Part shown: one piece after another, positions 32,801 through 41,814 of the stretch
Numbering within the stretch: position 1 is the first letter of the stretch
Layout: each line of letters opens with the position of its first letter
Program-made: the position numbers and the translations under genes
Assembly (NCBI RefSeq): GCF_900110535.1
Contig: NZ_FOJA01000001.1
Span: 2,453,393 to 2,517,392 of the forward strand
Source of the DNA: Halobacterium jilantaiense
GTDB taxonomy: Archaea > Halobacteriota > Halobacteria > Halobacteriales > Halobacteriaceae
Direction: 5' to 3'
DNA: 64,000 bases
Notes under the pieces: model-generated
The model's database searches: none
Seen by the model: the letters and a program-made list of their open reading frames with translations, nothing else
What the model was told of the DNA's origin: nothing

Positions 32801-34228
32801 TCAGATTGCTCCCTGGAGGTCGACGCTGCCCGCGTAGTAGCGGTACCAGCCGTACGACGCCGCCATCACGACGACGCCGACGCCGATGGACGCCGGCTGC
32901 ATGAACGCCACGAGCGCGAAGCTCGCGAGCGCGCCCAGCACCGGCACCACCGGATAGCCGGGCACTTCGAAGCTCGGGTCGTACCACTCGGGGTCGCGAC
33001 GGCGGAGCACGACCAGCGTCACGCACATCAGGCCGTACATCACGAGGTGGAGGAACGACGCCACCTCCGCGAGGAGTTCGACCTGCCCGGTCGCGACGAG
33101 TACGACGATGGGGCCGCCGGCCGCGAGCAAGGCGATGTGCGGCGTCCCGTACCGGAGGTTCACTTCGCTGGCCTTCCGCGGCAGCAGGGCGTCCCGGCTC
33201 AGCGCGTACACCGACCGGGACGCGCTCAGAATCGAGGCGTTCGCCGAGGAGAACGTCGCCAGCAGTCCGGCAGCGAGGATTGCGATTGCGCCCGGCGTCC
33301 CGAGCAGGTCGCGGGCGACTTCCACCATCGCCGTCTCACCGAACTGCCCGAGGCGGTCGGCACCGAACGCGCTCGTCGCGACGAAGATGGTGACGACGTA
33401 GAACACGGTGACGACGACCACCGACCCGACCATCGCCAGCGGGAGGTTCCGGCTGGGGTCTTTGATTTCGCCGGCGACGGTCGCGACCTGCGCGAACCCC
33501 AGGTAGGAGGTGAACACGAGCGCCGCGGTCGACAGCACCGGGAAGTAGCCCTGCGAGAAGAACGTCTCCGGCGCGGTCTGCCGACCGAACACGCCGACGG
33601 CGTCGAGCACGCCGTACGAGAGGAACACCGTTAGCACCACCAGCAGCACGCCGACGACGACGTTCTGCACCGCCGACGTGTTCTCGGTGCCGCCGATGCT
33701 CACGGCGGTGAGCACGACGCCGAACACCAGCCCGGTGGCGATGACGGGACTGAACCCGAGCGAGACGCCGAGTTCGGTGAGGACGGCGCTGGCGTAGTGC
33801 CCGAGCCCCACGAGGTAGAACGCCGACGCGAACATCAGTCCGAGCCAGAGCCCGAGCCCGACGATAGCGCCGTACGCCGTCCCCATCCCGCGGGAGACGA
33901 AGTAGTACCCGCCGCCGCTGCGCGGCATCGCGGTCGCGAGCTCCGAGGTCGGGAGCGCCACGAGCAGTGCGACCACGCCGCCGATGGCGAACGACAGCGT
34001 CGCCGCCAGTCCGGCGTTCTCGGCGGCCAGTCCGGGGAACACGAAGATGCCGGCTCCGATCATCGTCCCGACGCCGATGGCGAGCCCGCCCGTCAGTCCG
34101 ATGGTGCGTTCGAGCTGGGTGTCGTCGTGTTCGGTCGTCTCGTCTGTGACCGTCCCGGCGTCCGTCTCGGGAGTCTCGCCCGCGACGTTCTCGCCGCCCC
34201 GGTCTGCGTCTGTCGGCTCGTTCGACAC
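32801..34228 (-). CDS. APC-superfamily amino-acid permease
   Basis: A 475-residue transporter with 12 predicted helices behind a 42-residue acidic, disordered N-terminal tail. A GTG start is used (GTG TCG AAC), at leaderless distance from a TATA box. Helix 1 has the unwound GxG-type motif '[22 protein letters not shown]' that binds the substrate amino group; '[16 protein letters not shown]' and '[13 protein letters not shown]' are family landmarks. Substrate specificity (cationic or neutral amino acids, or amines) cannot be read. Followed by a Usp-type gene. Confidence 0.92.
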   Translation of the reverse strand: MSNEPTDADRGGENVAGETPETDAGTVTDETTEHDDTQLERTIGLTGGLAIGVGTMIGAGIFVFPGLAAENAGLAATLSFAIGGVVALLVALPTSELATAMPRSGGGYYFVSRGMGTAYGAIVGLGLWLGLMFASAFYLVGLGHYASAVLTELGVSLGFSPVIATGLVFGVVLTAVSIGGTENTSAVQNVVVGVLLVVLTVFLSYGVLDAVGVFGRQTAPETFFSQGYFPVLSTAALVFTSYLGFAQVATVAGEIKDPSRNLPLAMVGSVVVVTVFYVVTIFVATSAFGADRLGQFGETAMVEVARDLLGTPGAIAILAAGLLATFSSANASILSASRSVYALSRDALLPRKASEVNLRYGTPHIALLAAGGPIVVLVATGQVELLAEVASFLHLVMYGLMCVTLVVLRRRDPEWYDPSFEVPGYPVVPVLGALASFALVAFMQPASIGVGVVVMAASYGWYRYYAGSVDLQGAI

Positions 34229-34253
34229 GCGGTACTGTTCTCACAGCGATGCG

Positions 34254-34258
34254 ATAAA
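34254..34258 (-). promoter_or_regulatory. TATA box of the amino-acid permease operon
   Basis: On the minus strand the sequence is ATTTAT, lying 26-30 bases before the GTG at 34228. Confidence 0.6.
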
Positions 34259-34393
34259 TCCGGGTGGTGGTCGGACCGAGGCGACACCGAGTGGTTCCGG
34301 CCGTGGACCCTCAGTGGGGCGGCGACCGGGTCGGAGAGAAATTCCACCGACGTAACCACAAGACACTTGACGTTTATCGGGCCACGAGGTGGC

Positions 34394-35398
34394 ATGGACC
34401 GCGAACGGCTCCTCGCTGTCGGCATCGGCGTCGTCGTCGTCGCGTCGGCGCTCGCGGCCGTCGCGATACCGGGCGTCGTCGCCGACACCGACCGCGAGGA
34501 CGTCCGGCCCGGCCGCGTCGACGTCGAAGAGGTAACCATCGCGGCCGACGGCACGTCGTCGGGGACTGTCGACCTCTCGGTCACCGCCTACCTCGACCAC
34601 CGCGGGGGTGACTCGGAGAACGTCACCGTCGACGTGCGCGCGGTCGGTCTCGACTCCGGACTGGTCGAGACCACTCGCAGCGTCGACGTCGACACCATCT
34701 CGGGCGACCGCGAGGTCCCCGTGACCGTGGACGTGCCGGTCGCCCGCGACGGCGGCTACCGGGTCGAGACCGTGCTGTACGCCGACGACCAGCGCGTCGC
34801 CACGGTCGCCAAGTCCGTCCGCGGCGTCGGCAGCGTGCAGGCCGGCGGGCACGTCACCTTCCACCGGTTCGGTGCCGGATTCCCCGCCGTCCAGTACTCG
34901 GTCCGCGACGTCGACGGCAACACCACGACCCTCGACGTGTCGACCTACCTCACGAACCGCGGCGCGGAGCCGTCCAGCGACGTCTCCGTGGCGCTGGTCG
35001 TCAGGCAGGCCGACTCGAACGTGATTGCGGCCCGGACGACCGTCCCGGTTGACGACGTCGACCCCGGAGCGACGGTGACGCCGCAGGCGACCGTCGACGT
35101 GCCCTCGGAGTACAACTACTACCTCGACGCCATCCTCCGGAAAGACGGTGTCGTCGTCGACACCGCGCGCGGCGCTGCCAACCTCGACCCGCAGGAGCGC
35201 ATCGAGGCGAACACGACGGTCCGAGACACCGGCCTGCGCGTCGAGGACTTCGAGACAACGGGCGGCGAGCAATCGGAGATCGACGCGGACGGCGGCGGGG
35301 CGTCGGGCGGCGACGTCCCGGGATTCGGCCCGGTCGTCGCCCTCCTCGCTGTCGCCGCAGCAACCATCCTCACCGCCGCACGGAGGCGGTCACCATGA
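34394..35398 (+). CDS. secreted surface protein with PGF-CTERM signal (DUF7490-like)
   Basis: A 334-residue exported protein. A signal peptide (1-30, 'LLAVGIGVVVVASALAAVAIPGVVA') is followed by two tandem ~115-residue beta-sandwich repeats (about 40-150 and 155-275), each with a pattern of 'TVDLSVTAYL...RG', 'VTVDVR...', 'VPVTVDVP' and 'Y..ETVLY.D'. The acidic Gly/Ser linker ends in 'PGFGPVVALLAVAAATIL' plus Arg residues, a PGF-CTERM signal for archaeosortase-dependent lipid anchoring. DUF7490 is a tentative label. The stop overlaps the next start (ATGA). Function unknown; a surface-layer associated role is inferred. Confidence 0.85.
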   Translation: MDRERLLAVGIGVVVVASALAAVAIPGVVADTDREDVRPGRVDVEEVTIAADGTSSGTVDLSVTAYLDHRGGDSENVTVDVRAVGLDSGLVETTRSVDVDTISGDREVPVTVDVPVARDGGYRVETVLYADDQRVATVAKSVRGVGSVQAGGHVTFHRFGAGFPAVQYSVRDVDGNTTTLDVSTYLTNRGAEPSSDVSVALVVRQADSNVIAARTTVPVDDVDPGATVTPQATVDVPSEYNYYLDAILRKDGVVVDTARGAANLDPQERIEANTTVRDTGLRVEDFETTGGEQSEIDADGGGASGGDVPGFGPVVALLAVAAATILTAARRRSP

Positions 35399-35757
35399 GT
35401 GACACAGACCGAACCCAGTCGACCACCGACGACGGCGACGCGCCAGCGGCATCGACAGCCGAGACCGACACCGACGACGGTAGCGATGGTAGCGGCCGTC
35501 GCACCGCCGATAGCGCTCGTGACGACCGCAGCGACGTTCGCGACCTCATCCTCCGGGGAGCCCTCGTTGTCCTCGGGTTCGTCGCCGTCGTCGCGCTCGT
35601 CCAGTTCTACACCAGCGCCGTCGCCGTCATCAACGAGTGGGTCGGCCGCGAGTACCGGGCGCTGTTCCGCGCGGCGTTCAACCTCGTCGTCCTGCTCGCC
35701 GCCGGCATCGGCATCTCCGCCGTCGTCCGCGAGCTCACCGGGGGCGACGCCGCGTGA
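35395..35757 (+). CDS. membrane partner of the PGF-CTERM surface protein, 120 aa
   Basis: A 120-residue protein with a long disordered, acidic Ser/Thr/Asp-rich N-terminal region (1-50) and two membrane helices (~53-75 and ~90-112) separated by 'VAVINEWVGREYRALFRA'. Translation is coupled to the preceding surface-protein gene by a four-base overlap, so the two probably work together at the membrane. I know no functional assignment. Confidence 0.75.
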   Translation: MSDTDRTQSTTDDGDAPAASTAETDTDDGSDGSGRRTADSARDDRSDVRDLILRGALVVLGFVAVVALVQFYTSAVAVINEWVGREYRALFRAAFNLVVLLAAGIGISAVVRELTGGDAA

Positions 35758-35826
35758 CCTCGGGCACGGCTTCGTAGCCGGACGAGCCCCCGGGAGTGGA
35801 GCGTCGGCGGGCGGCCGGCCGGCGTC

Positions 35827-37155
35827 TCACCACGGTTCGATGGTCTCCATGTCCGCCGGCGGCACCGGCCCGTCGAGCAGCGGGTCGTCCGTCCGCCGCA
35901 TCCACGCCACCAGCCGCTCCTCTAGTTCCGCACGGACGGACTCGTAGGCCGCCTCGCCCGCGAGGTTCGTGGACTCGGTCGGGTCCGATTCGAGGTCGTA
36001 CAGCTCCTCGTACGGCCGGTCGGCCGAGTAGTACTGTTCGCGGACCTCGCGGCCCGCCCGGCTGACGAAGACGTCGGTCGTCAGCGTCACCGTCGGGAGG
36101 TGCCAGAAGTTCCGGACGTACTTGTACTGGTCCGTGCGGACGGCCCGAATCGGGTTGTAGCGGCCGTGCCAGGTCAGCTCCGAGAACACCTGCTCGCGGG
36201 GGAGGTACTTCTGGTCCGTGAGCAGCGGGAGGAAGCTCCGCCCGTCCACGTCGCCCGGGTGGGTGACGTCTACCAGGTCGAGAACTGTCGGGAGCACGTC
36301 GACGTTGCTCACGAGTTCGTCGTACCGTCGGCCGGCGTCGACGACGCCGGGCAGGCGCGCGACGAGCGCGGCCTCGATGCCGCCGTCGTAACACGACCCC
36401 TTCGCGCGCGGGAACGCGATGCCGTGCTCGGTCGTGAACAGGACGAGCGTGTCGTCCCGCAGGCCGCTGTCGTCGAGCGCGTCGACGATTCGCCCGACGG
36501 CGTCGTCGATGGCGGCGACCATCCCCTCCAGTTCGGCGAGGTCCTCGCGGACGCCCGGTCCGTCTGGGAGGAACGGCGGGCAGTCCACGTCCTCGGGGTC
36601 CGGCGGGTCGTAGGAACCGTCGTCGAAGCGGAAGAGGCCGTCCACGTCGATACGGTGGGCCTCGAAGAAGCCGACAGACGCGAAGAACGGCTCCGCGTAG
36701 GCGTCCGCTTCGAGGAACGTCTCGACGGTGTCGGCGACGGTGCGGGCGCGAGTGTCCGCCAGCAGCGCCGCGGCCGAGGGCTTGACCCGCCACGTCGTGT
36801 GGTCGTGCTGGAAGCCGACGCTGCGCGGGTCCTCGGTGACGTGCTGGAGGCCGAAGAGGTGCGTCTCGTAGCCGGCGTCCGCGAGCAACTCCGGCATCGC
36901 TGGCACGTCGTCGTCGAGTTCCCAGTGGTGGTGGGCCAGCCCCATCAGTCCGTTCACGTGCGGGTAGCAGCCCGTGTGGAGGCTCCCCCGTGACGGCGAA
37001 CACTGCGGTGCCGTGACGAAGTGGTTCTCGAAGACCGCGCCCTCTCCAGCCAGCGCGTCGAGGTTCGGCGTGTCGACGCTCCGGCCGTAGCTGCCGACGT
37101 GTCGGCCGAGGTCGTGGCTGTGGACGAGGACCACGTTCGGCCGTTCGTCAGTCAT
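35827..37155 (-). CDS. sulfatase-family hydrolase
   Basis: A 442-residue type I sulfatase-fold protein. The start 'MTDERPNVVLVHSHDLG' is preferred over a longer frame. The formylglycine motif is complete: C52-S-P-S-R in 'APQCSPSRGSLHTG'. The first metal ligands are atypical ('HSHDLGRH' for the usual D-D-x-G), and the distal site reads 'LFTTEHGIAFPRAKGSCYDGG', again without the standard S-D-H-G. It has no signal peptide and is probably cytoplasmic. It may hydrolyse sulfate esters or have moved to another ester; an anaerobic or FGE-type maturase would be required and none is adjacent. Confidence 0.88.
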   Translation of the reverse strand: MTDERPNVVLVHSHDLGRHVGSYGRSVDTPNLDALAGEGAVFENHFVTAPQCSPSRGSLHTGCYPHVNGLMGLAHHHWELDDDVPAMPELLADAGYETHLFGLQHVTEDPRSVGFQHDHTTWRVKPSAAALLADTRARTVADTVETFLEADAYAEPFFASVGFFEAHRIDVDGLFRFDDGSYDPPDPEDVDCPPFLPDGPGVREDLAELEGMVAAIDDAVGRIVDALDDSGLRDDTLVLFTTEHGIAFPRAKGSCYDGGIEAALVARLPGVVDAGRRYDELVSNVDVLPTVLDLVDVTHPGDVDGRSFLPLLTDQKYLPREQVFSELTWHGRYNPIRAVRTDQYKYVRNFWHLPTVTLTTDVFVSRAGREVREQYYSADRPYEELYDLESDPTESTNLAGEAAYESVRAELEERLVAWMRRTDDPLLDGPVPPADMETIEPW

Positions 37156-37323
37156 CGTCCTCCGGGCGTCGCTGGTGTCTCCGGCACAGTCATCGGTTCG
37201 TGTCAACGTACCACCTACAGTTCGGTAAAGCCTCGTGTCGCTGCCGCCCGCCGACGGCCAGCGGGACTGCGGACGCGCTTTTCCTGCTACGGACCCAAGT
37301 GTCGATACACGGTATCACTCAAC

Positions 37324-39189
37324 ATGGGATACCGACCACTCTCCGAGTACGGCGTCGTCGGCAACGACGACCGGTGTGCGCTCGTCGGGAGCGACGGCGC
37401 TGTCGACTGGTGTTGCTTCCCGACAGTCGACTCGCCCAGCGTGTTCGGCCGCCTTCTCGACGCCGAGCGCGGCGGCCACCTCTCGGTCGCGCCCACCGAC
37501 AGCTACGACAGCGGCCAGTCCTACCTGTCCCGGACGAACATCCTCGAGACGACGTTCCGGACCGACTCCGGCCGCGCGACGCTGGTCGACTTCATGCCGG
37601 CGGGCGGAGACGACCGAGACCCGGAGACCCAGCAGGAACTCTTCAGACATCTGCGCTGTGAGACCGGCCAACTCACCGTCGAAATCGACTGCAAGCCGCG
37701 GTTCGACTACGCTCGGGCAGACACGCGAGTTGAGGAGGAATCAGCGGGTATCGTCGCTCGCGGCGACGGTGACGCGCTCCACCTGCAGGTCTACGGCCCC
37801 GTCAGCCTCCGGCCGACCGATGGACGGGCCGTCGGGACGGTGACGCTCGAAGCCGGCGACTCTGTCTGGTTCGTCGTCCAGTACGACCACGTCCGACCGA
37901 CGTCGCCGGCCGCCTGCCGCCGAATCCGGGCTGAGACGGTGGCCTATTGGCGGCAGTACGCGTCGACAATCGAATCGCGCGCGAGCAGCGTCGTCGGCGA
38001 CGACCCCTGGCTCGACGAGGTGGTTCGCTCCGCGCTCGTCCTCAAGCTGCTGACGAACGACGACACCAGCGCCGTCTACGCCGCGCCGACCACCTCACTC
38101 CCCGAAGTGTTCGGCGGCCGCCGCAACTGGGACTACCGCTACAACTGGATTCGGGACTCGAACTTCGCTGTCCAGGCGCTGGCCAACCTCGGTGACTCCG
38201 ACGCCGCCGACCGGTACTACGAGTGGCTCCTCGACGTCTGCCACGACGACCCAGCCGAGATTCAGCCGCTGTACGGCGCACACGGCGAGACGGACCTCTC
38301 CGAGTCCTTCCTCGACCACCTCGACGGCTACCGGTTCTCCGCGCCCGTGCGCGTCGGCAACCTCGCCGCCGAACAGCGCCAGCTCGACGCCTACGGCATC
38401 CTCGTTCAGGGGCTCTACGAGGCGGTCCAGCGTGGCTACGACCTCTCAGAGGGCGACTGGCAGTGGGTCCGGCGCGTCGTCGACCACGTCTGTGACGTCT
38501 GGGACGAGCCGGACAGCGGCATCTGGGAGTTCCGCGTGGAGCCCCGCCACTACGTCCACTCAAAGCTGCTGTGCTGGGTCGCCCTCGACCGCGGTATCGA
38601 ACTGGCGGCGCGCCGCGACGGCGACGCCGACACCGACCGCTGGACCGCCGAGCGCGCGTCGCTCCGTGCGGCAATCGAGGACCGCGGCTACAGCGAGACC
38701 GCCGGGAGCTTCGTCCAGCACTTCGACACCGACGAGACGCTCGACGCCGCCTGCCTCCTGATTCCGCTGTACGAGTTCCTCCCACCCGGCGACGGCCGCG
38801 TGCAGTCCACGCTCGACGCCGTCGTCGACGGCCTGCTCACCGACGACGGGCTGGTGCGGCGCGCGAAAGGCCCCGACATCCCGCCGGCGGGCCGCGGGGC
38901 GTTCCTCTTCTGCTCGTTCTGGCTGGTCGACGCCCTCGTCCTCGCGGACCGCGTCGACGAAGCCCGAGAGTGTTTCACGACAGTCCTCGACCACGTCGAC
39001 TCGCCCGCACTGCTCCCGGAGCGCATCGACCCAGCGACCGGCGAGTTCCTCGGGAACTACCCGCAGGCGTTCAGTCACACCGGCCTGATAAACAGCGTCA
39101 TCTACCTCGGGAGCGTCGACGACGACGACACCCTTCCCCCGGACGCCTTCCCGAACGACCGCGGCGTCCACCCGCTGTTCCGATTCTGA
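37324..39189 (+). CDS. glycoside hydrolase family 15 (glucoamylase/trehalase-like)
   Basis: A 621-residue protein: an N-terminal beta-sandwich (~1-230, opening 'MGYRPLSEYGVVGNDDRCALVGSDGAVDWCCFP') and an (alpha/alpha)6 barrel (~245-610). The two catalytic acids are E402 in 'SGIWEFR' and E566 in 'LLPERIDPATGEFLGNYPQAFSH', matching GH15. Other family segments are 'NWDYRYNWIRDSNFAVQAL' and 'PAGRGAFLFCSFWLVDAL'. No signal peptide is present, so a cytoplasmic substrate such as trehalose, maltooligosaccharide or glycogen-derived glucan is likely. Divergent from the sulfatase. Confidence 0.93.
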   Translation: MGYRPLSEYGVVGNDDRCALVGSDGAVDWCCFPTVDSPSVFGRLLDAERGGHLSVAPTDSYDSGQSYLSRTNILETTFRTDSGRATLVDFMPAGGDDRDPETQQELFRHLRCETGQLTVEIDCKPRFDYARADTRVEEESAGIVARGDGDALHLQVYGPVSLRPTDGRAVGTVTLEAGDSVWFVVQYDHVRPTSPAACRRIRAETVAYWRQYASTIESRASSVVGDDPWLDEVVRSALVLKLLTNDDTSAVYAAPTTSLPEVFGGRRNWDYRYNWIRDSNFAVQALANLGDSDAADRYYEWLLDVCHDDPAEIQPLYGAHGETDLSESFLDHLDGYRFSAPVRVGNLAAEQRQLDAYGILVQGLYEAVQRGYDLSEGDWQWVRRVVDHVCDVWDEPDSGIWEFRVEPRHYVHSKLLCWVALDRGIELAARRDGDADTDRWTAERASLRAAIEDRGYSETAGSFVQHFDTDETLDAACLLIPLYEFLPPGDGRVQSTLDAVVDGLLTDDGLVRRAKGPDIPPAGRGAFLFCSFWLVDALVLADRVDEARECFTTVLDHVDSPALLPERIDPATGEFLGNYPQAFSHTGLINSVIYLGSVDDDDTLPPDAFPNDRGVHPLFRF

Positions 39190-39270
39190 AGGGATACGCG
39201 AAGAAGGCCCCGCAGCGGCCACTACCGCGCTGTGACTTGCGGGATCGAACGTTCCGCAGACCGTACAACA

Positions 39271-39295
39271 GGCTCCGACGCGAAGCGACAGAGCC
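39271..39295 (+). repeat. degenerate hairpin with a GCGAAGC mini-loop
   Basis: GGCTC and GAGCC flank a 15-base loop containing GA-c-GCGAAGC-GA. It keeps the GNA mini-hairpin and flanking GA steps of the 61.7-kb repeat family but with extra bases, so it is a possible decayed copy. It lies between the GH15 gene and tRNA-Val. Confidence 0.35.
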
Positions 39296-39325
39296 GCCGC
39301 TTCGCGGTGAATGAAACGGGAGAAG

Positions 39326-39400
39326 TGGGTTGGGGCGGATTTGAACCGCCGACCTCCTCCATGTCAAGGAGGTGTCATAGCCTGACTAGACCACCAACCC
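39326..39400 (-). tRNA. tRNA-Val (anticodon GAC)
   Basis: On the minus strand the acceptor is GGGTTGG paired with CCAACCC, discriminator A. The anticodon arm is CCTCC-TTGACAT-GGAGG, with GAC at positions 34-36, and the T arm is GGCGG-TTCAAAT-CCGCC. There is no intron and no encoded CCA. A TATA-like ACTATAAC lies about 40 bases upstream. Confidence 0.96.
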
Positions 39401-39498
39401 GGGCGGCCTTCGAACTACACCCAATCGTTGCCCCGGGTTATAGTTGAAGGTTTCGAATCGGGAGAAGGCACTTACCCAGGCCGACAGATGCGGTTCGT

Positions 39499-40041
39499 AT
39501 GCCCGAAACGCGCAGACGAGCCCTCCTCGCGGCCGTCAGCGGCACGCTCGTCGCTGTGGCCGCCGGCTGTCTCTCCCCGGCGGACTCGAGCCCGCCCGCT
39601 GACCTCTCCGTTCGCGCTATCGACGCCGACGAGTACCGGGGCGTCCCGACTGCCCTCGACACCGTCCCCGACGGTGCCGACGCGACGCCGTTCACCGGAT
39701 TCGGTATCGGCGAGGAGCGCACCGACGAGGGCGACGACCCGCCGCACTGCGTGTGGGTGTGGAACGCCACCGACCGCGAACGTGAACTCACAGTCGGGTT
39801 CGAGACGGACGCGAACACGGTCTTCGAGCGGTCCCTGACGTTCGCACCTGACGCCTGCGCGGGCTTCGTGCTGTTCACGCCGGCCGCGTACACGGTCGCG
39901 GTCGAAGGCGGCGACTGGCGGGAGACGACGACCGTCGAGGCGTCGTGGTTCGACTGCAACGCGTCCGCGACGGACGTGGTCGTGGCCGAAGGCGGTCGGC
40001 TCGACGTCGGGAGCGTTATGCAGTCGATGTACTGTGGGTGA
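39499..40041 (+). CDS. Tat-type lipoprotein of unknown function, 180 aa
   Basis: A 180-residue exported protein: twin-arginine start 'PETRRRALLAAVSG', lipobox ending 'VAAGC' at about residue 24, then a soluble domain of mixed strands with three cysteines ('HCVWVWN', 'DACAGFVLF', 'WFDCNAS') that could form a disulfide. The pattern 'WNATDRERELTVGFETD' and 'EGGDWRETTTVEASWF' suggests an Ig-like fold common in haloarchaeal lipoproteins. It lies between tRNA-Val and the trp operon with no evident link to either. Confidence 0.8.
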   Translation: MPETRRRALLAAVSGTLVAVAAGCLSPADSSPPADLSVRAIDADEYRGVPTALDTVPDGADATPFTGFGIGEERTDEGDDPPHCVWVWNATDRERELTVGFETDANTVFERSLTFAPDACAGFVLFTPAAYTVAVEGGDWRETTTVEASWFDCNASATDVVVAEGGRLDVGSVMQSMYCG

Positions 40042-40082
40042 CGCGGGTGCGCGAGCGTGGATGCCAACGGCACCCGCGACAG

Positions 40083-40141
40083 GCTTAAGTCATCGTACAG
40101 ACTTGTACACTGTAACCCGAACTAGTACATTGGTGTCCACA
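40083..40141 (+). promoter_or_regulatory. trp operon control region with three phased GTACA boxes
   Basis: Three copies of a GTACA core, CGTACA (40094-40099), TGTACA (40104-40109) and AGTACA (40124-40129), lie just before trpD, offset by 10 and 20 bases, so all face the same side of the helix. TGTACA is the core of the TrpY operator ('TRP box') in Methanothermobacter. A TTAA element at 40085-40088 could be the TATA box. Repression by a tryptophan-responsive regulator is inferred; none is encoded here. Confidence 0.6.
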
Positions 40142-41155
40142 ATGCAGGAATACATCGAGCGCGTCACGGCCGGCGAGGACCTCGGACTCGAGGCCGCCCG
40201 CGACGCGGTCACGCGACTGCTCGAGGACGCGACCGACGCCGAAATCGGCGCGCTGCTCGCGGCGCTCCGCGCCAAAGGCGAGACAGAGACCGAGATTGCC
40301 GGGTTCGCGCAGGGGATGCGGGAGGCCGCCAACACCGTCGACCCCGACCGCTCACCGCTGGTCGACACCTGCGGCACCGGCGGCGACGACTACGACACCA
40401 TCAACGTCTCCACGACGGCCACGATGGTCGCGGCGGGCGCGGGCGTTCCCGTCGCCAAACACGGCAACTACTCAGTCTCCTCGTCGTCGGGCAGCTCGGA
40501 CGTTCTGGAGGCCGTCGGGGTCGACCTGGACACCGACCCCGCGGCCGTCGAAGCCCGCATCGAGGACGACGGCATCGGCTACATGCACGCGCCGGCGTTC
40601 CATCCCGCGATGAAGGCCGTCATCGGCCCGCGGCGCGAACTCGGCGTGCGCACCATCTTCAACGTTCTCGGCCCGCTCACGAACCCCGCAGGCGCTGACG
40701 CGCAAGTCGTCGGCGTCTACGACCCGGACCTCGTGCCGGTGCTCGCGCGCGCACTCTCCCACATGGGCGTCGACCGCGCGCTCGTCGTCCACGGCGACGG
40801 CCTCGACGAGTTCGCGCTCCACGCGCCCTCGACGGTCGCGGAACTCCACGAGGACGGCTCCATCGAGGAGTACTCGGTCACGCCCGAGGACTTCGGCGTC
40901 TCGGAGGCACCCATCGACGCCGTCGCGGGCGGCACGCCCGACGAGAACGCCGCGGACCTCCGCGACATCGTCACCGGCTACCTGACGGGGCCGAAGCGGG
41001 ACATCATCGTCGCGAACGCGGGCGCTGCCATCTACGTCGCGGGCGAGGCCGATTCGCTCCGCGACGGCGCTGAGCAGGCCGCCGAAGCCATCGACTCCGG
41101 TGCCGCCGCGAAGACGCTGGAGCGACTCCGCGAACCCCACGCGGCGACGCAATGA
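40142..41155 (+). CDS. trpD: anthranilate phosphoribosyltransferase
   Basis: A 337-residue enzyme joining anthranilate to PRPP, the second step of tryptophan synthesis. The start 'MQEYIERVTAGEDL' follows the control region directly. Motifs: the glycine loop 'DTCGTGGDDYDTINVST' that binds PRPP, 'KHGNYSVSSSSGSSDVLEA', 'FAPAFHPAMK'-like 'MHAPAFHPAMKAV' and 'RTIFNVLGPLTNP'. It leads the trpDFEG operon, an order known in other haloarchaea. Its stop overlaps trpF (ATGA). Confidence 0.96.
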   Translation: MQEYIERVTAGEDLGLEAARDAVTRLLEDATDAEIGALLAALRAKGETETEIAGFAQGMREAANTVDPDRSPLVDTCGTGGDDYDTINVSTTATMVAAGAGVPVAKHGNYSVSSSSGSSDVLEAVGVDLDTDPAAVEARIEDDGIGYMHAPAFHPAMKAVIGPRRELGVRTIFNVLGPLTNPAGADAQVVGVYDPDLVPVLARALSHMGVDRALVVHGDGLDEFALHAPSTVAELHEDGSIEEYSVTPEDFGVSEAPIDAVAGGTPDENAADLRDIVTGYLTGPKRDIIVANAGAAIYVAGEADSLRDGAEQAAEAIDSGAAAKTLERLREPHAATQ

Positions 41156-41814
41156 CGCGCGCGAAGGTCTGCGGACTGACGAACGAGACCGACCTCCGCG
41201 CGGCAGTCGACGCCGGCGCTGACGCCGTCGGCGTCGTCGCGGACGTCCCCGTCGACACGTCCCGGGAGGTCGACGTGGCTGTCGCCGCCGACCTCCTCGC
41301 GTCCGCGCCGCCGCTGGTCTCCAGCGTACTCGTCACGATGCCGGAGACCGCCGAGCGCGCCGTCGAACTCGCCGAGACAGTCGCTCCGGACGTGCTCCAA
41401 CTGCACGGCGACCTGCCCGTCGGTGACGTCGCGTTCGTCGCCGCGAACACCGACGTGGACGTATTGAAAGCCGTGGACGCCGGCGACCCGGGGGCCGCGC
41501 GCTACGCCGACGTGGTCGACGCGCTGCTCGTGGACTCCGTCGGCGAGGATGGCGGCGGCGGGACCGGCCGCACGCACGACTGGGACGCCACCCGCGAGTT
41601 CGCTGCGGGCGTGGACGCACCGGTCGTGCTTGCCGGCGGCCTCACGCCCGGGAACGTCCGGGCGGCCGTCGAGGCGGTCGACCCGTTCGCCGTCGACGTG
41701 GCGTCCGGCGTGGAGGCCGCGCCCGGCGAGAAGGACCACGCCGCCGTCCGCGAGTTCGTCGCGGCCGCGACCGACGCGCGAGCCGACGACGTGGTGGGGG
41801 CGGTGGACTCGTGA
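41152..41814 (+). CDS. trpF: phosphoribosylanthranilate isomerase
   Basis: A 220-residue TIM-barrel enzyme performing the Amadori rearrangement of the TrpD product. The catalytic Cys is in 'AKVCGLTNETDL' and the general acid Asp is in 'ALLVDSVGE'; 'VLQLHGD' and 'VVLAGGLTPGNV' close the active site. The C-terminal strand 'AVDVASGVEAAPGEKD' binds phosphate. It overlaps trpD and trpE, so all four genes are translationally coupled. Confidence 0.95.
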   Translation: MTRAKVCGLTNETDLRAAVDAGADAVGVVADVPVDTSREVDVAVAADLLASAPPLVSSVLVTMPETAERAVELAETVAPDVLQLHGDLPVGDVAFVAANTDVDVLKAVDAGDPGAARYADVVDALLVDSVGEDGGGGTGRTHDWDATREFAAGVDAPVVLAGGLTPGNVRAAVEAVDPFAVDVASGVEAAPGEKDHAAVREFVAAATDARADDVVGAVDS

